Origin: Aquabacterium sp. OR-4
GTDB taxonomy: Bacteria > Pseudomonadota > Gammaproteobacteria > Burkholderiales > Burkholderiaceae_C
Length of the DNA stretch: 64,000 bases
Assembly (NCBI RefSeq): GCF_025290835.2
Contig: NZ_JAOCQD020000002.1
Coordinates: 1,612,001 to 1,676,000 of the forward strand
Direction of reading: 5' to 3'
The position numbers and the translations under genes were made by a program. A model generated the notes under the pieces. The model searched no databases and was not told the origin of the DNA. It saw nothing but the letters and a program-made list of their open reading frames with translations. Shown piece after piece: positions 1 to 10,065 of the stretch; positions within the stretch are counted from its first letter, which is position 1, and the number at the start of each line of letters is the position of its first letter.

Positions 1-1542
1 CAACTGTCGCTGGCGCCCGGCGCCCGGCCACGCCTGACCGTGGCCGAGGCCGCCTTGACCGATTTCTACAGCCGGCTGGTGATCACCGAGGACGGCCGCT
101 TCAACCTGCGCGACATGGCCGCCGCGCCCGATGGCGCGACGGCGGCTGCACCCGCTGCACCTGCTGCGGCATCGGCTGAACCTGCGGCAGCCAACGCGGC
201 GCCCGCCGCATCGGCCGCATCGAACGCCGCAGCCACACCGCCCACACCACCCGCTTCGGCGCCCGCGGCGGCCTTTCCGATCGCGCTCGAAGTCGGCGCC
301 ACGCGCCTGGTCAACGGCCGGGTCGATTTCACCGACCGCTTCATCCGCCCGAACTACAGCGCGCGCCTGTCGGCGCTGAACGGCCAGCTCGGCACGCTGC
401 GCTCCGACACGCGCGAGATGGCCACGCTGACGCTGTCGGGCCGTGCCGCCGACACCGCCACACTCGAGATCAGCGGCCAGCTCAACCCCACGGCCCAGCC
501 GCTGGCGCTGGACATCCGCGCCCGCGCCAGCGACCTGGAGCTGGCGCCGCTGTCGCCCTACGCCGGCAAGTACGCCGGCTACGCCATCGAGCGCGGCAAG
601 CTGAGCATGGACGTGCACTACCGGATCGAGCCCGACGGCCGGCTGGACGCCAAGAACCAGGTCATCCTCAACCAGCTCACCTTCGGCGAGCGCGTCGAGT
701 CGCCCGACGCCACCCAGCTGCCGGTGCGCCTGGCCATCGCGCTGCTGAAAGACCGGCACGGCGTGATCGACATCAACCTGCCGGTCTCGGGCAGCCTCGA
801 CGACCCGCAGTTCAGCGTGGGCGGGCTGATCTTCAAGGTCATCGTCAACCTGCTGGGCAAGGCCTTGACGGCCCCGTTCTCGCTGCTCAGCGGCGGCGGC
901 GGCCCCGACATCAGCCAGGTGCAGTTCGAGCCCGGTGTGGCCCGCGTGACGCCCGCCGGCCAGCAGGTGCTCGACAAGGTGGCGCAGGCCCTGCTCGACC
1001 GGCCGGCCTTGCAGATGACCGTGGCCGGCGCCGCCGACCCATTGAGCGAGCGCGAGGCCTGGCAGGCGGCCACGCTGGAAGCCCGCCTGCTGGCCGAACA
1101 CCGGCGCGCCCAGCGGCGTGCCGCGCCCGCCACGGCAGCGACCGCAGCACCGGCAGCGGCCGCCGCATCTGCATCTGCATCGGCATCCGCCGCCGCCTCA
1201 CCCATCGCCGAGGCGCCACCGATCCCGGGTGACGAACGCACCCGCCTGCTGCGCGAGCTGTACCGCAACAGCGCCCTGCCCGACCGGCCACGCAATCTGG
1301 TGGGCCTGCTGCGCGAACTGCCGGCCGCCGAGATGGCGGCACGGCTGAAGGCCGGCCTGGTGGTCAGCACCGAGGTGATGCGCGAGCTGGCGCTGCAGCG
1401 CGGCCTGGCGGTGCGCGACGCGCTGGTGGCCCGCGGCCTGCCGGCCGAGCGCCTGTTTCTGGCCGCCCCGCTGCTGCGCGCCTCGGGCGAGGATGACGCC
1501 GCCTGGGTGCCCAGCGTCAAGCTCACGCTGGCCCTGCCCTGA
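1..1542 (+). CDS. DUF748 family protein, C-terminal part (5' end outside window)
   Basis: The reading frame is open from the first base, so 513 residues of the C-terminal part are visible and the true start lies upstream; an internal GTG at 40 is not a convincing start. The sequence resembles DUF748 (AsmA-like) envelope proteins: a beta-rich region describing inner products of a field-like domain, then a C-terminal OmpA-like segment (FEPGVARVTPAGQQVLDKVAQ) typical of the family. Two low-complexity Ala/Pro/Ser inserts interrupt it, near visible residues 44-90 and 376-405. Family members are large periplasm-facing proteins thought to act at the inner membrane; the precise role is unknown. It is separated from groES by a promoter, so it is not part of the chaperonin operon. 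Confidence 0.75.
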   Translation, partial: QLSLAPGARPRLTVAEAALTDFYSRLVITEDGRFNLRDMAAAPDGATAAAPAAPAAASAEPAAANAAPAASAASNAAATPPTPPASAPAAAFPIALEVGATRLVNGRVDFTDRFIRPNYSARLSALNGQLGTLRSDTREMATLTLSGRAADTATLEISGQLNPTAQPLALDIRARASDLELAPLSPYAGKYAGYAIERGKLSMDVHYRIEPDGRLDAKNQVILNQLTFGERVESPDATQLPVRLAIALLKDRHGVIDINLPVSGSLDDPQFSVGGLIFKVIVNLLGKALTAPFSLLSGGGGPDISQVQFEPGVARVTPAGQQVLDKVAQALLDRPALQMTVAGAADPLSEREAWQAATLEARLLAEHRRAQRRAAPATAATAAPAAAAASASASASAAASPIAEAPPIPGDERTRLLRELYRNSALPDRPRNLVGLLRELPAAEMAARLKAGLVVSTEVMRELALQRGLAVRDALVARGLPAERLFLAAPLLRASGEDDAAWVPSVKLTLALP

Positions 1543-1569
1543 CGCGGCGCCGGCCGGTGCCCCCCCCTC

Positions 1570-1597
1570 TTGAAAGCCGGCAACCGAACCCTATAAT
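1570..1597 (+). promoter_or_regulatory. sigma-70 type promoter of groESL
   Basis: A TTGAAA hexamer at 1570-1575 and a perfect TATAAT at 1592-1597 are separated by 16 bp. The predicted start site falls near 1604, just at the edge of the CIRCE operator, which is the usual arrangement for HrcA-repressed heat-shock operons. Confidence 0.85.
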
Positions 1598-1604
1598 CGT
1601 TTTG

Positions 1605-1631
1605 CTAGCACTCACAAGGTTTGAGTGCTAA
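1605..1631. promoter_or_regulatory. CIRCE operator (HrcA binding site)
   Basis: An inverted repeat CTAGCACTC - 9 bp - GAGTGCTAA matches the CIRCE consensus (TTAGCACTC-N9-GAGTGCTAA) at 17 of 18 arm positions; only the first base differs. It overlaps the predicted transcription start, so HrcA bound here should block groESL transcription until heat shock. hrcA itself is not in the window. Confidence 0.95.
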
Positions 1632-1738
1632 CACCCGGACACAGGCCTCGCCTGGCCGGCCCCTCTAGCCGTTGAATGGGCCCCGCCCGCTGCGGCGCCC
1701 GTTCGTTCAAGCTGATCTGAGATCCCCAAGGAGATACG

Positions 1739-2029
1739 ATGAAACTGCGTCCGTTGCATGATCGAGTGATCGTCAAGCGCCTGGAACAAGAGACCAAGAC
1801 CGCTTCGGGCATCGTCATCCCCGACAACGCCGCCGAGAAGCCCGACCAGGGTGAAGTGCTGGCCGTCGGTCCGGGCAAGCGCAATGACAAGGGCGACTTC
1901 GTGGCCCTGAACGTGGCCGTGGGCGACCGCGTGCTGTTCGGCAAGTACAGCGGCCAGACCGTCAAGGTCGATGGCGACGAACTGCTGGTGATGCGCGAAG
2001 AAGACCTCTTCGCCGTCGTCGCCAAGTAA
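1739..2029 (+). CDS. groES: Co-chaperonin GroES (Hsp10)
   Basis: The 96-residue protein has the full GroES length and begins [14 protein letters not shown], the canonical N-terminus. The mobile loop that docks on GroEL lies around residues 17-34 ([17 protein letters not shown]), and the roof/C-terminal strand ends in [10 protein letters not shown]. It forms the heptameric lid of the GroEL folding chamber in the cytoplasm. A strong ribosome binding site AAGGAG (1728-1733) sits 5 bp upstream of the ATG. It is the first gene of the CIRCE-controlled operon; groEL follows after an unusually long 181-bp spacer. Confidence 0.98.
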   Translation: MKLRPLHDRVIVKRLEQETKTASGIVIPDNAAEKPDQGEVLAVGPGKRNDKGDFVALNVAVGDRVLFGKYSGQTVKVDGDELLVMREEDLFAVVAK

Positions 2030-2077
2030 AGCCACTGCGCGGCGCGCTGGCGTCGTTGCGCGGTGCTCGGAATCCTC

Positions 2078-2094
2078 ACGTAGCGCTGCTACGT
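2078..2094. repeat. Short hairpin in the groES-groEL spacer
   Basis: ACGTAGC (2078-2084) and GCTACGT (2088-2094) form a perfect 7-bp stem with a 3-base loop, flanked by CGGAA (2068-2072) and TTCCG (2094-2098). The surrounding segment, roughly 2040-2125, looks like a dispersed repeat rather than coding DNA. It may act as an mRNA stability or processing element between the two chaperonin cistrons. Confidence 0.5.
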
Positions 2095-2168
2095 TCCGGT
2101 TCCTGCGCTCCGTGCGCCTAGCCAGCCCGCTGCTCGCTACGCTTTCCTTCCCGACGACAGTGCGGTGA

Positions 2169-3860
<1,692 letters not shown>

Positions 3861-3914
3861 GTCCAGCCCGCAGGCCAGCGCTTCGGCGCCGGCCTGCACC
3901 GGCACGCATTGCCA

Positions 3915-3942
3915 CAACGGGCCACCTTCGGGTGGCCCGTTG
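3915..3942 (+). terminator. Intrinsic terminator of groESL
   Basis: A perfect 12-bp stem (CAACGGGCCACC / GGTGGCCCGTTG) encloses a UUCG tetraloop and is followed by CATTTCC. The U-tract is short, but the stem is very stable and lies 55 bp after the groEL stop. Confidence 0.8.
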
Positions 3943-3974
3943 CATTTCCGGCGTTCGGGCCGCGTCGGCCCGCT

Positions 3975-3980
3975 GATAAT
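3975..3980 (+). promoter_or_regulatory. Candidate -10 box giving a near-leaderless mRNA
   Basis: GATAAT lies 9 bp before the ATG at 3990, so transcription would start at or within a few bases of the initiation codon. No ribosome binding site is visible in between, and no clear -35 was found. The same spacing recurs upstream of resB. Confidence 0.4.
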
Positions 3981-3989
3981 CCCTCTGCC

Positions 3990-5510
3990 ATGCACCGCCA
4001 GCCCACGCTGAACGACTTCATCGACGACGAACTGCTGCGCGCGCCGATGAGCTTCGACCGCGTGATCGACGCGGTGCTCGACCGCTGGCGCCTGCGCCTG
4101 CCCAGCCACGACCGCCACGACGCGCAGGCCGACCGCGTGCTGCAGCAAAGCCGTGGCGATGTGGTGAACACCGCCACACGCACGCTGCGCCGCGGCACCG
4201 AGCCGCCCGCGGCGGCCACCACCAGCAGCCCGCGCGCCACCGGCGCGCCGCGCGAGCTGGCCCTGATCGGCGACGACGACGTGGCCGTCGACATCGAGAT
4301 CGCGCACTGCGTCGAGGCCATCCGCGTGCGCGCCGAGGGCGAGCTGCGCGAGCTCACCACCTACACCTCGGGCCTGGTGGGCGACCACAACGTGGCCCGC
4401 GACACCAATCCCTTCGGCCCCGAGCCCTACACCCGCGCGCTGTGGGAGGGCGTGCGCACGCTGCCGCTGTCGCGCCAGGCCCATGCGGCCTTCATGCGCG
4501 AGGCCGCGCATCCGCTGGCCGAGGCCCTGCGCCTGGCCTATGCCGGCGCGGTGGCGCGGCTGCAGGAGCAGGGCGTGGAGCCGGCCGCCCACCGCACCAT
4601 CATCTACAGCAGCTCGGCCTGGGGTGCGCGCCTGCCGCGCTACCGGCCGCCGGCCGACCTGTCGGCGCTGCAGGCACCGCTGTCGCCGGCCAGCACCGGC
4701 GTGCCGCCCCGCCTGCCGGCCGAGCCGCCCGGCGCGCCCGAGTCGCGCGGCGAGCGTGGCGCACCCGATCTGCTGACCCAGCTGTTCGAGGCGGTGGTGC
4801 AAGACCCGGCCATGCCGCCCGAGCTGCCGCCGCTGCTGCTGCGCCTGCATCCGCTGGCCGACCGCCTGGCGGTGCAGGACCGCTCGCTGCTGGTGCTGCA
4901 CGAGCATGCGCTGTGGCGCTTCATCGACACCGCGGTGCACCAGGTGGCGGTGGCCACCGCCGCCGAGCGCCCGCGCATGCTGGGCCTGGCCCGCAACCTG
5001 ATCGATCACCTGTGCGCCGAGGAGCAGACCGACCCCTCGCGTTTTGCCTGGGCCACCGAGCGCCTGGCCGCCAGCCAGCGCCATGCGCTGGACCAGGCCC
5101 TGGCCGCCGCCGCGCCGCTGATCGAGCGCCTGCTGCGCATCACGCGCGAAGAGGCCGGCCCCAGCACCTCGACCATGCCGCTGGACGTGGGCTCGCTCGA
5201 CACCGTGCCGGCCGAGCTGCTGGAGGCCGATCCGGCGCTGGCCGCCGACAGCGCCAGCGGCCACCTGCACCAGGCCGTGCCGGGCAGCCACTGGCGGCTG
5301 TACCTGCAGGGCGACTGGCGCACGCTGCAGCTGCTGTGGGGCGACGACGGCGCCGGCCTGTGGCTGCTGCGCGAGCCGGCCGCCGACCGCCCCTGGGCGC
5401 TGCGCGCCTCGGCGCTGGACCAGCTGGCGCGCGAGCACCTGGTGCAGCCGCTGCACATGCGCTCGCTGGTGCGCCGGGCAGCCAGCCGCATGCTGGGCGC
5501 GCGCCACTGA
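3990..5510 (+). CDS. DUF1631-like protein
   Basis: This 506-residue protein is weakly recognisable as a DUF1631 relative: the segment LTQLFEAVVQDPAMPPELPP followed by a helix ending in HALWRFIDTAVHQ resembles the conserved core of that family, which is common in Burkholderiales. DUF1631 proteins are usually longer, so this is a short or divergent member. Much of the chain is predicted helical, with an Ala/Pro-rich linker around residues 235-255. The ATG at 3990 was chosen because an upstream in-frame start would lie inside the groEL terminator. Its stop overlaps the start of the patatin gene by one base, implying translational coupling. The function is unknown. Confidence 0.6.
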   Translation: MHRQPTLNDFIDDELLRAPMSFDRVIDAVLDRWRLRLPSHDRHDAQADRVLQQSRGDVVNTATRTLRRGTEPPAAATTSSPRATGAPRELALIGDDDVAVDIEIAHCVEAIRVRAEGELRELTTYTSGLVGDHNVARDTNPFGPEPYTRALWEGVRTLPLSRQAHAAFMREAAHPLAEALRLAYAGAVARLQEQGVEPAAHRTIIYSSSAWGARLPRYRPPADLSALQAPLSPASTGVPPRLPAEPPGAPESRGERGAPDLLTQLFEAVVQDPAMPPELPPLLLRLHPLADRLAVQDRSLLVLHEHALWRFIDTAVHQVAVATAAERPRMLGLARNLIDHLCAEEQTDPSRFAWATERLAASQRHALDQALAAAAPLIERLLRITREEAGPSTSTMPLDVGSLDTVPAELLEADPALAADSASGHLHQAVPGSHWRLYLQGDWRTLQLLWGDDGAGLWLLREPAADRPWALRASALDQLAREHLVQPLHMRSLVRRAASRMLGARH

Positions 5511-7900
5511 TGCGCCAGCCGGGGCGCTGGCCACGCAGGGGCGGCCTGGCCGCCGCGGCCGTGGCCATGGCCCTGCAGTGGCCGGCCAGCCATGCGCAAG
5601 TGCCCGGCAGCACGCCGGCCGCACCGGCAACAGCGGCAACAGCGGCAACAGCGGCAACAGCGGCAACAGCGGCCACAGCGGCCGCACCGGCCACACCGCC
5701 CACGCCGGCCACATCCGACACCAGCGCACCCGCACTGCAGCGCCCACGCATCGGCCTGGTGCTGTCGGGCGGGGGCGCACGCGGCCTCAGCCATGTGGGC
5801 GTGCTGAAGGTGCTGGAGCAGCTGCAGGTGCCGGTGGACGTGATTGCCGGCACCTCGATGGGCGCCATCGTCGGCGGCCTGTATGCCAGCGGCATGCGCG
5901 CGGCCGAGATCGAGCGCGAGCTGTCGGCCGTCTCGTGGGGCAGCCTGTTTGCCAACCGCATCGAGCGGCGCGAGCTGTCGCAGCGCCGCAAGGAAGAAGA
6001 CTACGAGATCTCGCCCCTGATCGAGCTGGGCTGGCGCGACGGCGAGCTGCGGGCGCCGATCGGTGCGGTGTCCAGCCGTGGGCTCGAATCGCTGCTGCGC
6101 CGCTTCACGCTGCCGGTGCGCCATGTGCGGCACTTCGACGCGCTGCCGATCCCGTTTCGCGCCGTGGCCACCGACATGGAGACCGGCGCCGCCACCATCC
6201 TCGACCAGGGCGACCTGGCGCTGGCGCTGCGCTCGTCGATGAGCGTGCCCGGCGTGTTCTCGCCCACCGAGGTGGCCAGCCGCGTGCTGGGCGATGGCGG
6301 CCTGGTGAACAACGTGCCGGTGGACGTGGCCCGTGCGATGGGCGCCGACATCGTGATCGTGGTCAACATCGGCACGCCGCTGGCCGGCCGCGAGACGCTG
6401 GCCTCGGCGGTGGGCCTGACCGGCCAGATGATCAACATCCTCACCGAGCAGAACGTGCAGCGCAGCCTGGCCACGCTGACGTCGCGCGACCTGCTGATCA
6501 CGCCGCAGCTGGGCACGCTGACCTCGGCCGACTTCGACCAGGCGCCGCGCTTTGTGGCACTGGGCGACGCCGCGGCGCGCGGCCTCAGTGACCGCCTGGC
6601 GGCGCTGGCCCTCGACGCCCGCGCCTACGCGCACTGGCAGCAGTCGCACCCGGTGCCGCCCACGCCGGCGGCACGGCTGGCCCAGGTGCGGGTGGAAGGC
6701 ACCCAGGTGGGCAACCCCGAGCGCCTGGTGAAGCTGCTTGAATCGCAGGCCGGCCAGGCCTTCGACGCCGCACGCGCCGAGCGCGACACCCGCCGCCTGG
6801 CCGCCGGCGGCGACTACACCCGCAGCGACTACCAGCTGCTGCCCGCCGACCCCGGCGTGGTGGGCGGCGACACGCTGGTGTTCGATCTGGAAGACAAGCC
6901 CTGGGGCCCCAGCTACCTGCGACTGGGGCTGGACATGGGCACCGACTTTGCCGGCCACAGCAAGTTCAACCTCAAGCTCAGCCACAACCGCCACTGGCTC
7001 ACCCGCACCGGCACCGAGTGGCGCAACCGCCTGCAGATCGGCGAGGTGCCGCAGATCGCCACCGAGCTGTATCACCCGCTGGCCTGGAACGACTCACCCG
7101 CCAACGACTGGTTTGCCGCCGCCAACGCCGGGCTCGAGCGCCGCCTGCTGCAGCGCTATGACAGCAGCAGCGGCCAGGCCCTGGCCACGGTGCTGCTCAA
7201 CACTGCACGCCTGGGGCTCGACATCGGCCAGCCCTGGGGCGAGTTTGGCGAGCTGCGGCTGGGCTGGTCGCGCCAGGTGCTGCAGGGCCGCACCGAGCTG
7301 GTGGCGGCGGCGCTGGGCGTCGGCGGCCAGGTGCGCGCGCGCTGGGTGGAAGACGGCATCCGCGCCCGCGCGGTGGTCGACCAGCTCGACTTCGCGGTGT
7401 TTCCGCAGCGCGGCTACCGCGGCGAGCTGCAGCTGGTGCTGGGCCAGCTGGGCGGCGATCTGCGCGGGCGCTTCACCCGCATCGAGGCCGAGGGCACCGC
7501 GGTGCGCAGCTGGGGCCGCAACACCTTCACGCTGCACCTGCTGGCGCAAAGCGCCGACGCCGATGGCGGCACGCTGCTGCAGCGCTACACGCTGGGCGGC
7601 TTTCAGCGCCTGTCGGGCTACCACGACGGTCAGCTGATCGGCAACCATGTGCTGTTCGGCCGCTTGGGCTGGTACCGCCGGCTGAGCCAGACGCCGGTGC
7701 TCACCCGCGGCTTTTTCATCGGCGCCACCGCCGAGCTGGGCAATGCCTGGGAGCGCGGCGGCCAGATGAAGCTCAGCGGCCTGCGCAGCGGCTACAGCCT
7801 GTACCTGGGCGCCGACACCGGCATCGGCCCGCTCTACCTGGGCATCACCCACGCGCCGCGCGGCAGCACCGGCCTGGCCCTGTTTCTCGGCCGGCCCTGA
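5510..7900 (+). CDS. Patatin-like phospholipase with C-terminal BamA/surface-antigen barrel
   Basis: The 796-residue protein starts with a signal peptide (residues 1-30, cleavage near SHAQ), followed by an Ala/Thr-rich linker made by a 9-bp DNA repeat. The patatin domain has the oxyanion-hole GGGARG (87-92), nucleophile motif GTSMG (Ser116) and catalytic Asp262 in DGGLVNNVP. After a POTRA-like linker the C-terminal third is beta-rich with repeated aromatic strands, as in Omp85/BamA barrels. The architecture matches type V secretion of the PlpD kind, where the barrel exports the lipase to the surface. Such proteins hydrolyse phospholipids or lysophospholipids. The start overlaps the preceding stop (TGATG). 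Confidence 0.88.
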   Translation: MRQPGRWPRRGGLAAAAVAMALQWPASHAQVPGSTPAAPATAATAATAATAATAATAAAPATPPTPATSDTSAPALQRPRIGLVLSGGGARGLSHVGVLKVLEQLQVPVDVIAGTSMGAIVGGLYASGMRAAEIERELSAVSWGSLFANRIERRELSQRRKEEDYEISPLIELGWRDGELRAPIGAVSSRGLESLLRRFTLPVRHVRHFDALPIPFRAVATDMETGAATILDQGDLALALRSSMSVPGVFSPTEVASRVLGDGGLVNNVPVDVARAMGADIVIVVNIGTPLAGRETLASAVGLTGQMINILTEQNVQRSLATLTSRDLLITPQLGTLTSADFDQAPRFVALGDAAARGLSDRLAALALDARAYAHWQQSHPVPPTPAARLAQVRVEGTQVGNPERLVKLLESQAGQAFDAARAERDTRRLAAGGDYTRSDYQLLPADPGVVGGDTLVFDLEDKPWGPSYLRLGLDMGTDFAGHSKFNLKLSHNRHWLTRTGTEWRNRLQIGEVPQIATELYHPLAWNDSPANDWFAAANAGLERRLLQRYDSSSGQALATVLLNTARLGLDIGQPWGEFGELRLGWSRQVLQGRTELVAAALGVGGQVRARWVEDGIRARAVVDQLDFAVFPQRGYRGELQLVLGQLGGDLRGRFTRIEAEGTAVRSWGRNTFTLHLLAQSADADGGTLLQRYTLGGFQRLSGYHDGQLIGNHVLFGRLGWYRRLSQTPVLTRGFFIGATAELGNAWERGGQMKLSGLRSGYSLYLGADTGIGPLYLGITHAPRGSTGLALFLGRP
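5626..5679 (+). repeat. 9-bp tandem repeat inside the patatin gene
   Basis: GGCAACAGC is repeated five times exactly and once with one change. It encodes an Ala-Thr-Ala tract in the linker between signal peptide and patatin domain. Copy number changes would lengthen or shorten this linker by three residues without breaking the frame. Confidence 0.9.
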
Positions 7901-7907
7901 AGCAGCG

Positions 7908-8822
7908 CTAAGCCAGCAAGGCCTTCAGGTGCGCGATCACCCAGGCCGGCTGCTCGTGCACGATCCAGTGGCTGGCCTGCGGGTGGCGGTGCACCGTGAG
8001 CTCGGGCACCCACTGCTGCAGCCCGTCCAGCAGGCCGGGCAGCAGGGCGTGGTCGGCCTCGCCCCACAGCAGCGTGGTGGGCACGCTCACCCGCACCACC
8101 GAGTCGGGCAGCTGCAGCTGCGCCAGCGCCTGGTCATGCGGGCCGGTGGGCGGGCGCAGCGGCGAGGCGCGGTACCAGTTCAGCGCGCCGTCCAGGCCCT
8201 GCGACCACACCGCACGGTGCTGCGCCCGCAAGGCCGGCGTGAGCCAGTGCGCATCGCCAAAACGCTCGAGCATCGCCAGCAGCGCGGCAAAGCCGTCGGC
8301 CGCCAGCCGCGCCGCCGCATCGGGCTGCACCAGATCGTGCATGTAGGCACTGGCCGCGCGCTGCGCCGGGCTGGCCAGCAGCTCGCGGCGAAAGGTGGCC
8401 GGGTGCGGCGAGTTCAGGATCACCAGGCGGCGGATCAGCTCGGGCCGCAGGGCGGCCAGGTTCCAGGCCACGCCGCCGCCCCAGTCGTGCGCCACCAGCA
8501 GGTCGAGCGGGCGCTCGGCGCTGACGCCCAGGTGTGCCAGCAGCGCCAGCGCATCGGCCACCAGATGCCGCACGCGGTAGGCGGCCACCTCGGCCGGCGC
8601 GCTGCTGCCGGCGTAACCGCGCTGGTTGGGGGCCAGCGCATAGGCCTCGGGGGCCAGCGCCAGCAGCACCTCGTCCCAGGCGAACGCGGCTTGCGGAAAG
8701 CCGTGCAGCAGCAGCACGCGGCGCGCCGCATCGGGCCGGCCGGCGGCGCGGCAGGCCAGGCTGACCGGCTGAGGCTGGCTGCCCGGCAGCGGCAGGTCGA
8801 ACTGGGAGATGGCATCGCGCAT
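7908..8822 (-). CDS. Alpha/beta hydrolase, epoxide hydrolase / haloalkane dehalogenase-like
   Basis: The 304-residue cytoplasmic protein has the features of the epoxide-hydrolase branch: oxyanion motif HGFP (40-43), nucleophile-elbow HDWGG with Asp113 in place of the usual Ser, and a C-terminal catalytic His in ASHWIVHEQP. The SPHP motif following the elbow is also typical. An Asp nucleophile supports epoxide or C-halogen bond hydrolysis via an ester intermediate, but the substrate cannot be told from sequence. It is convergent with the patatin gene, with only 7 bp between the stops, and lies 107 bp downstream of engB on the same strand. Confidence 0.8.
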   Translation of the reverse strand: MRDAISQFDLPLPGSQPQPVSLACRAAGRPDAARRVLLLHGFPQAAFAWDEVLLALAPEAYALAPNQRGYAGSSAPAEVAAYRVRHLVADALALLAHLGVSAERPLDLLVAHDWGGGVAWNLAALRPELIRRLVILNSPHPATFRRELLASPAQRAASAYMHDLVQPDAAARLAADGFAALLAMLERFGDAHWLTPALRAQHRAVWSQGLDGALNWYRASPLRPPTGPHDQALAQLQLPDSVVRVSVPTTLLWGEADHALLPGLLDGLQQWVPELTVHRHPQASHWIVHEQPAWVIAHLKALLA

Positions 8823-8929
8823 GCGCCGCAGTGTGCGGGCCGGCGCGCGGCCGGCGCGTCAAGCGGGGGACAGCCGGCCAGCGCCGGGCGGCCGCCCGGC
8901 GCGGCCGGCCCGCCGTGCGCCCGCACCGC

Positions 8930-9976
8930 TCACAGCGTGGGCGGCAGCTCCTGCACGTCGAAGTCATCGCCCAGCGCCGAGGGCTCCCAGCCCTGCAGCG
9001 CACCCAGGCGCCAGCCGTGCAGCACCTGCGCCGCGTCGGCCACGCCCTGGCGCTTGAGCGCCGAGAACAGCGACACGGCGATGTCGGCATCGTCGGTGGC
9101 CAGCTCGGCCAGCACGGCCTGCGCGGCGGCCAGCGACTGCGCGGCCTCCACCCGGGTGAGCTTGTCCGACTTGGTCAGCAGCACCAGCAGGCGCACCTCG
9201 CCGCCGGCCACACGCTCGGCCACGAAATCGAGCAGCTGCTGGTCGAGCGGCGTGAAGCCGTGGCGGCTGTCGACCATCATCACGATGCCGGCCAGCGGCT
9301 CGCGCTCGACCAGGTAGTCGGCCATCACCTTCTGCCAGCGCTGCTTGTCGCTGCGCGACACCGCGGCATGGCCGTAGCCGGGCAGGTCGACCCAGCGGGC
9401 ATCGGCAGCCTCGCGCGGGCCGACCTCGAACACGTTCAGGTGCTGGGTGCGGCCCGGGGTCTTGGACGCGAAGGCCAGGCGCTTGTGGTCGGCCAGGGTG
9501 TTGATGGCGGTCGACTTGCCGGCATTGCTGCGGCCCACGAAGGCCACCTCGGGCAGCACACCCGGCGGCATCTGGTTGAGCTTGCTGGCGGTGATGAAAA
9601 AGCGCGCGCTGCGCGCCCAGGTCACGGCCTCGCGCTCGGCCACCAGCGCCGCCTCGCGCTCGGCCTTTCGGGCGGCCTGCTCGGCGGTCTTCAAGGCCGC
9701 TTCTTCGGGGCTCAGCGACGAGGCCCGCGCCGCCTTGGCGGCCGGCTGGGCCGGCACCTTCCTGGCCGGCCTGGCGGCGGCCTTCTTGGCGGGTGCACTT
9801 GCCGCCTTCTTGGCGGGTGTGCCGGCCACCTTCTTGGCAGGTGTGCCGGCCGCCTCTTTGGCGGGTGCGCCAGCCGCCTTTTTGGCGGGTGCGCCAGCCG
9901 CTGCAGTGGGGGCCGACTCAGGTCGGGAAGCGGCGGGCGCAGCATCTGCGCCACGGTGGTCGGCTTTGCGAATCAT
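8930..9976 (-). CDS. engB: Ribosome biogenesis GTP-binding protein EngB (YihA/YsxC) with long basic N-terminal tail
   Basis: The C-terminal 225 residues are a complete EngB GTPase: G1 GRSNAGKST (148-156), G3 DLPGYGHA, G4 LTKSDK and G5 SALKRQG. EngB assists late assembly of the large ribosomal subunit. The 348-residue length is about 140 more than usual because of an N-terminal extension containing seven 8-residue repeats of the type G-A/T-P-A-K-K-A-A (residues 28-83), similar in character to histone H1 or AlgP tails. The start MIRKADHRGAD at 9976 is preferred; a longer frame upstream would run into the divergent cytochrome gene. A divergent arrangement with cytochrome c4 appears conserved in this order. 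Confidence 0.9.
   Translation of the reverse strand: MIRKADHRGADAAPAASRPESAPTAAAGAPAKKAAGAPAKEAAGTPAKKVAGTPAKKAASAPAKKAAARPARKVPAQPAAKAARASSLSPEEAALKTAEQAARKAEREAALVAEREAVTWARSARFFITASKLNQMPPGVLPEVAFVGRSNAGKSTAINTLADHKRLAFASKTPGRTQHLNVFEVGPREAADARWVDLPGYGHAAVSRSDKQRWQKVMADYLVEREPLAGIVMMVDSRHGFTPLDQQLLDFVAERVAGGEVRLLVLLTKSDKLTRVEAAQSLAAAQAVLAELATDDADIAVSLFSALKRQGVADAAQVLHGWRLGALQGWEPSALGDDFDVQELPPTL
9728..9895 (-). repeat. 24-bp tandem repeat encoding Lys/Ala octads in EngB
   Basis: Seven degenerate 24-bp units encode octads ending in PAKKAA or close variants, degrading toward the GTPase domain (ARPARKVP, AQPAAKAA). The repeat gives the otherwise compact GTPase a flexible, positively charged tail suited to RNA binding. 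Confidence 0.85.
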
Positions 9977-9991
9977 GGAGCATTGTAAAAT
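9966..9991 (+). promoter_or_regulatory. Candidate promoter of cytochrome c4, overlapping the engB start
   Basis: TAAAAT at 9986-9991 is preceded by TG, making an extended -10 element, with TTGCGA at 9966-9971 only 14 bp upstream. The short spacing makes the -35 doubtful. The site lies across the engB start codon, so the two divergent genes could interfere. Confidence 0.35.
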
Positions 9992-10065
9992 CCGCAGGTT
10001 TGGTTTCCCGCGCCGCCTTTCACGGACCAGGCGCCCCGACCGTCCCACCGTCAAGGTTCCTCGAC

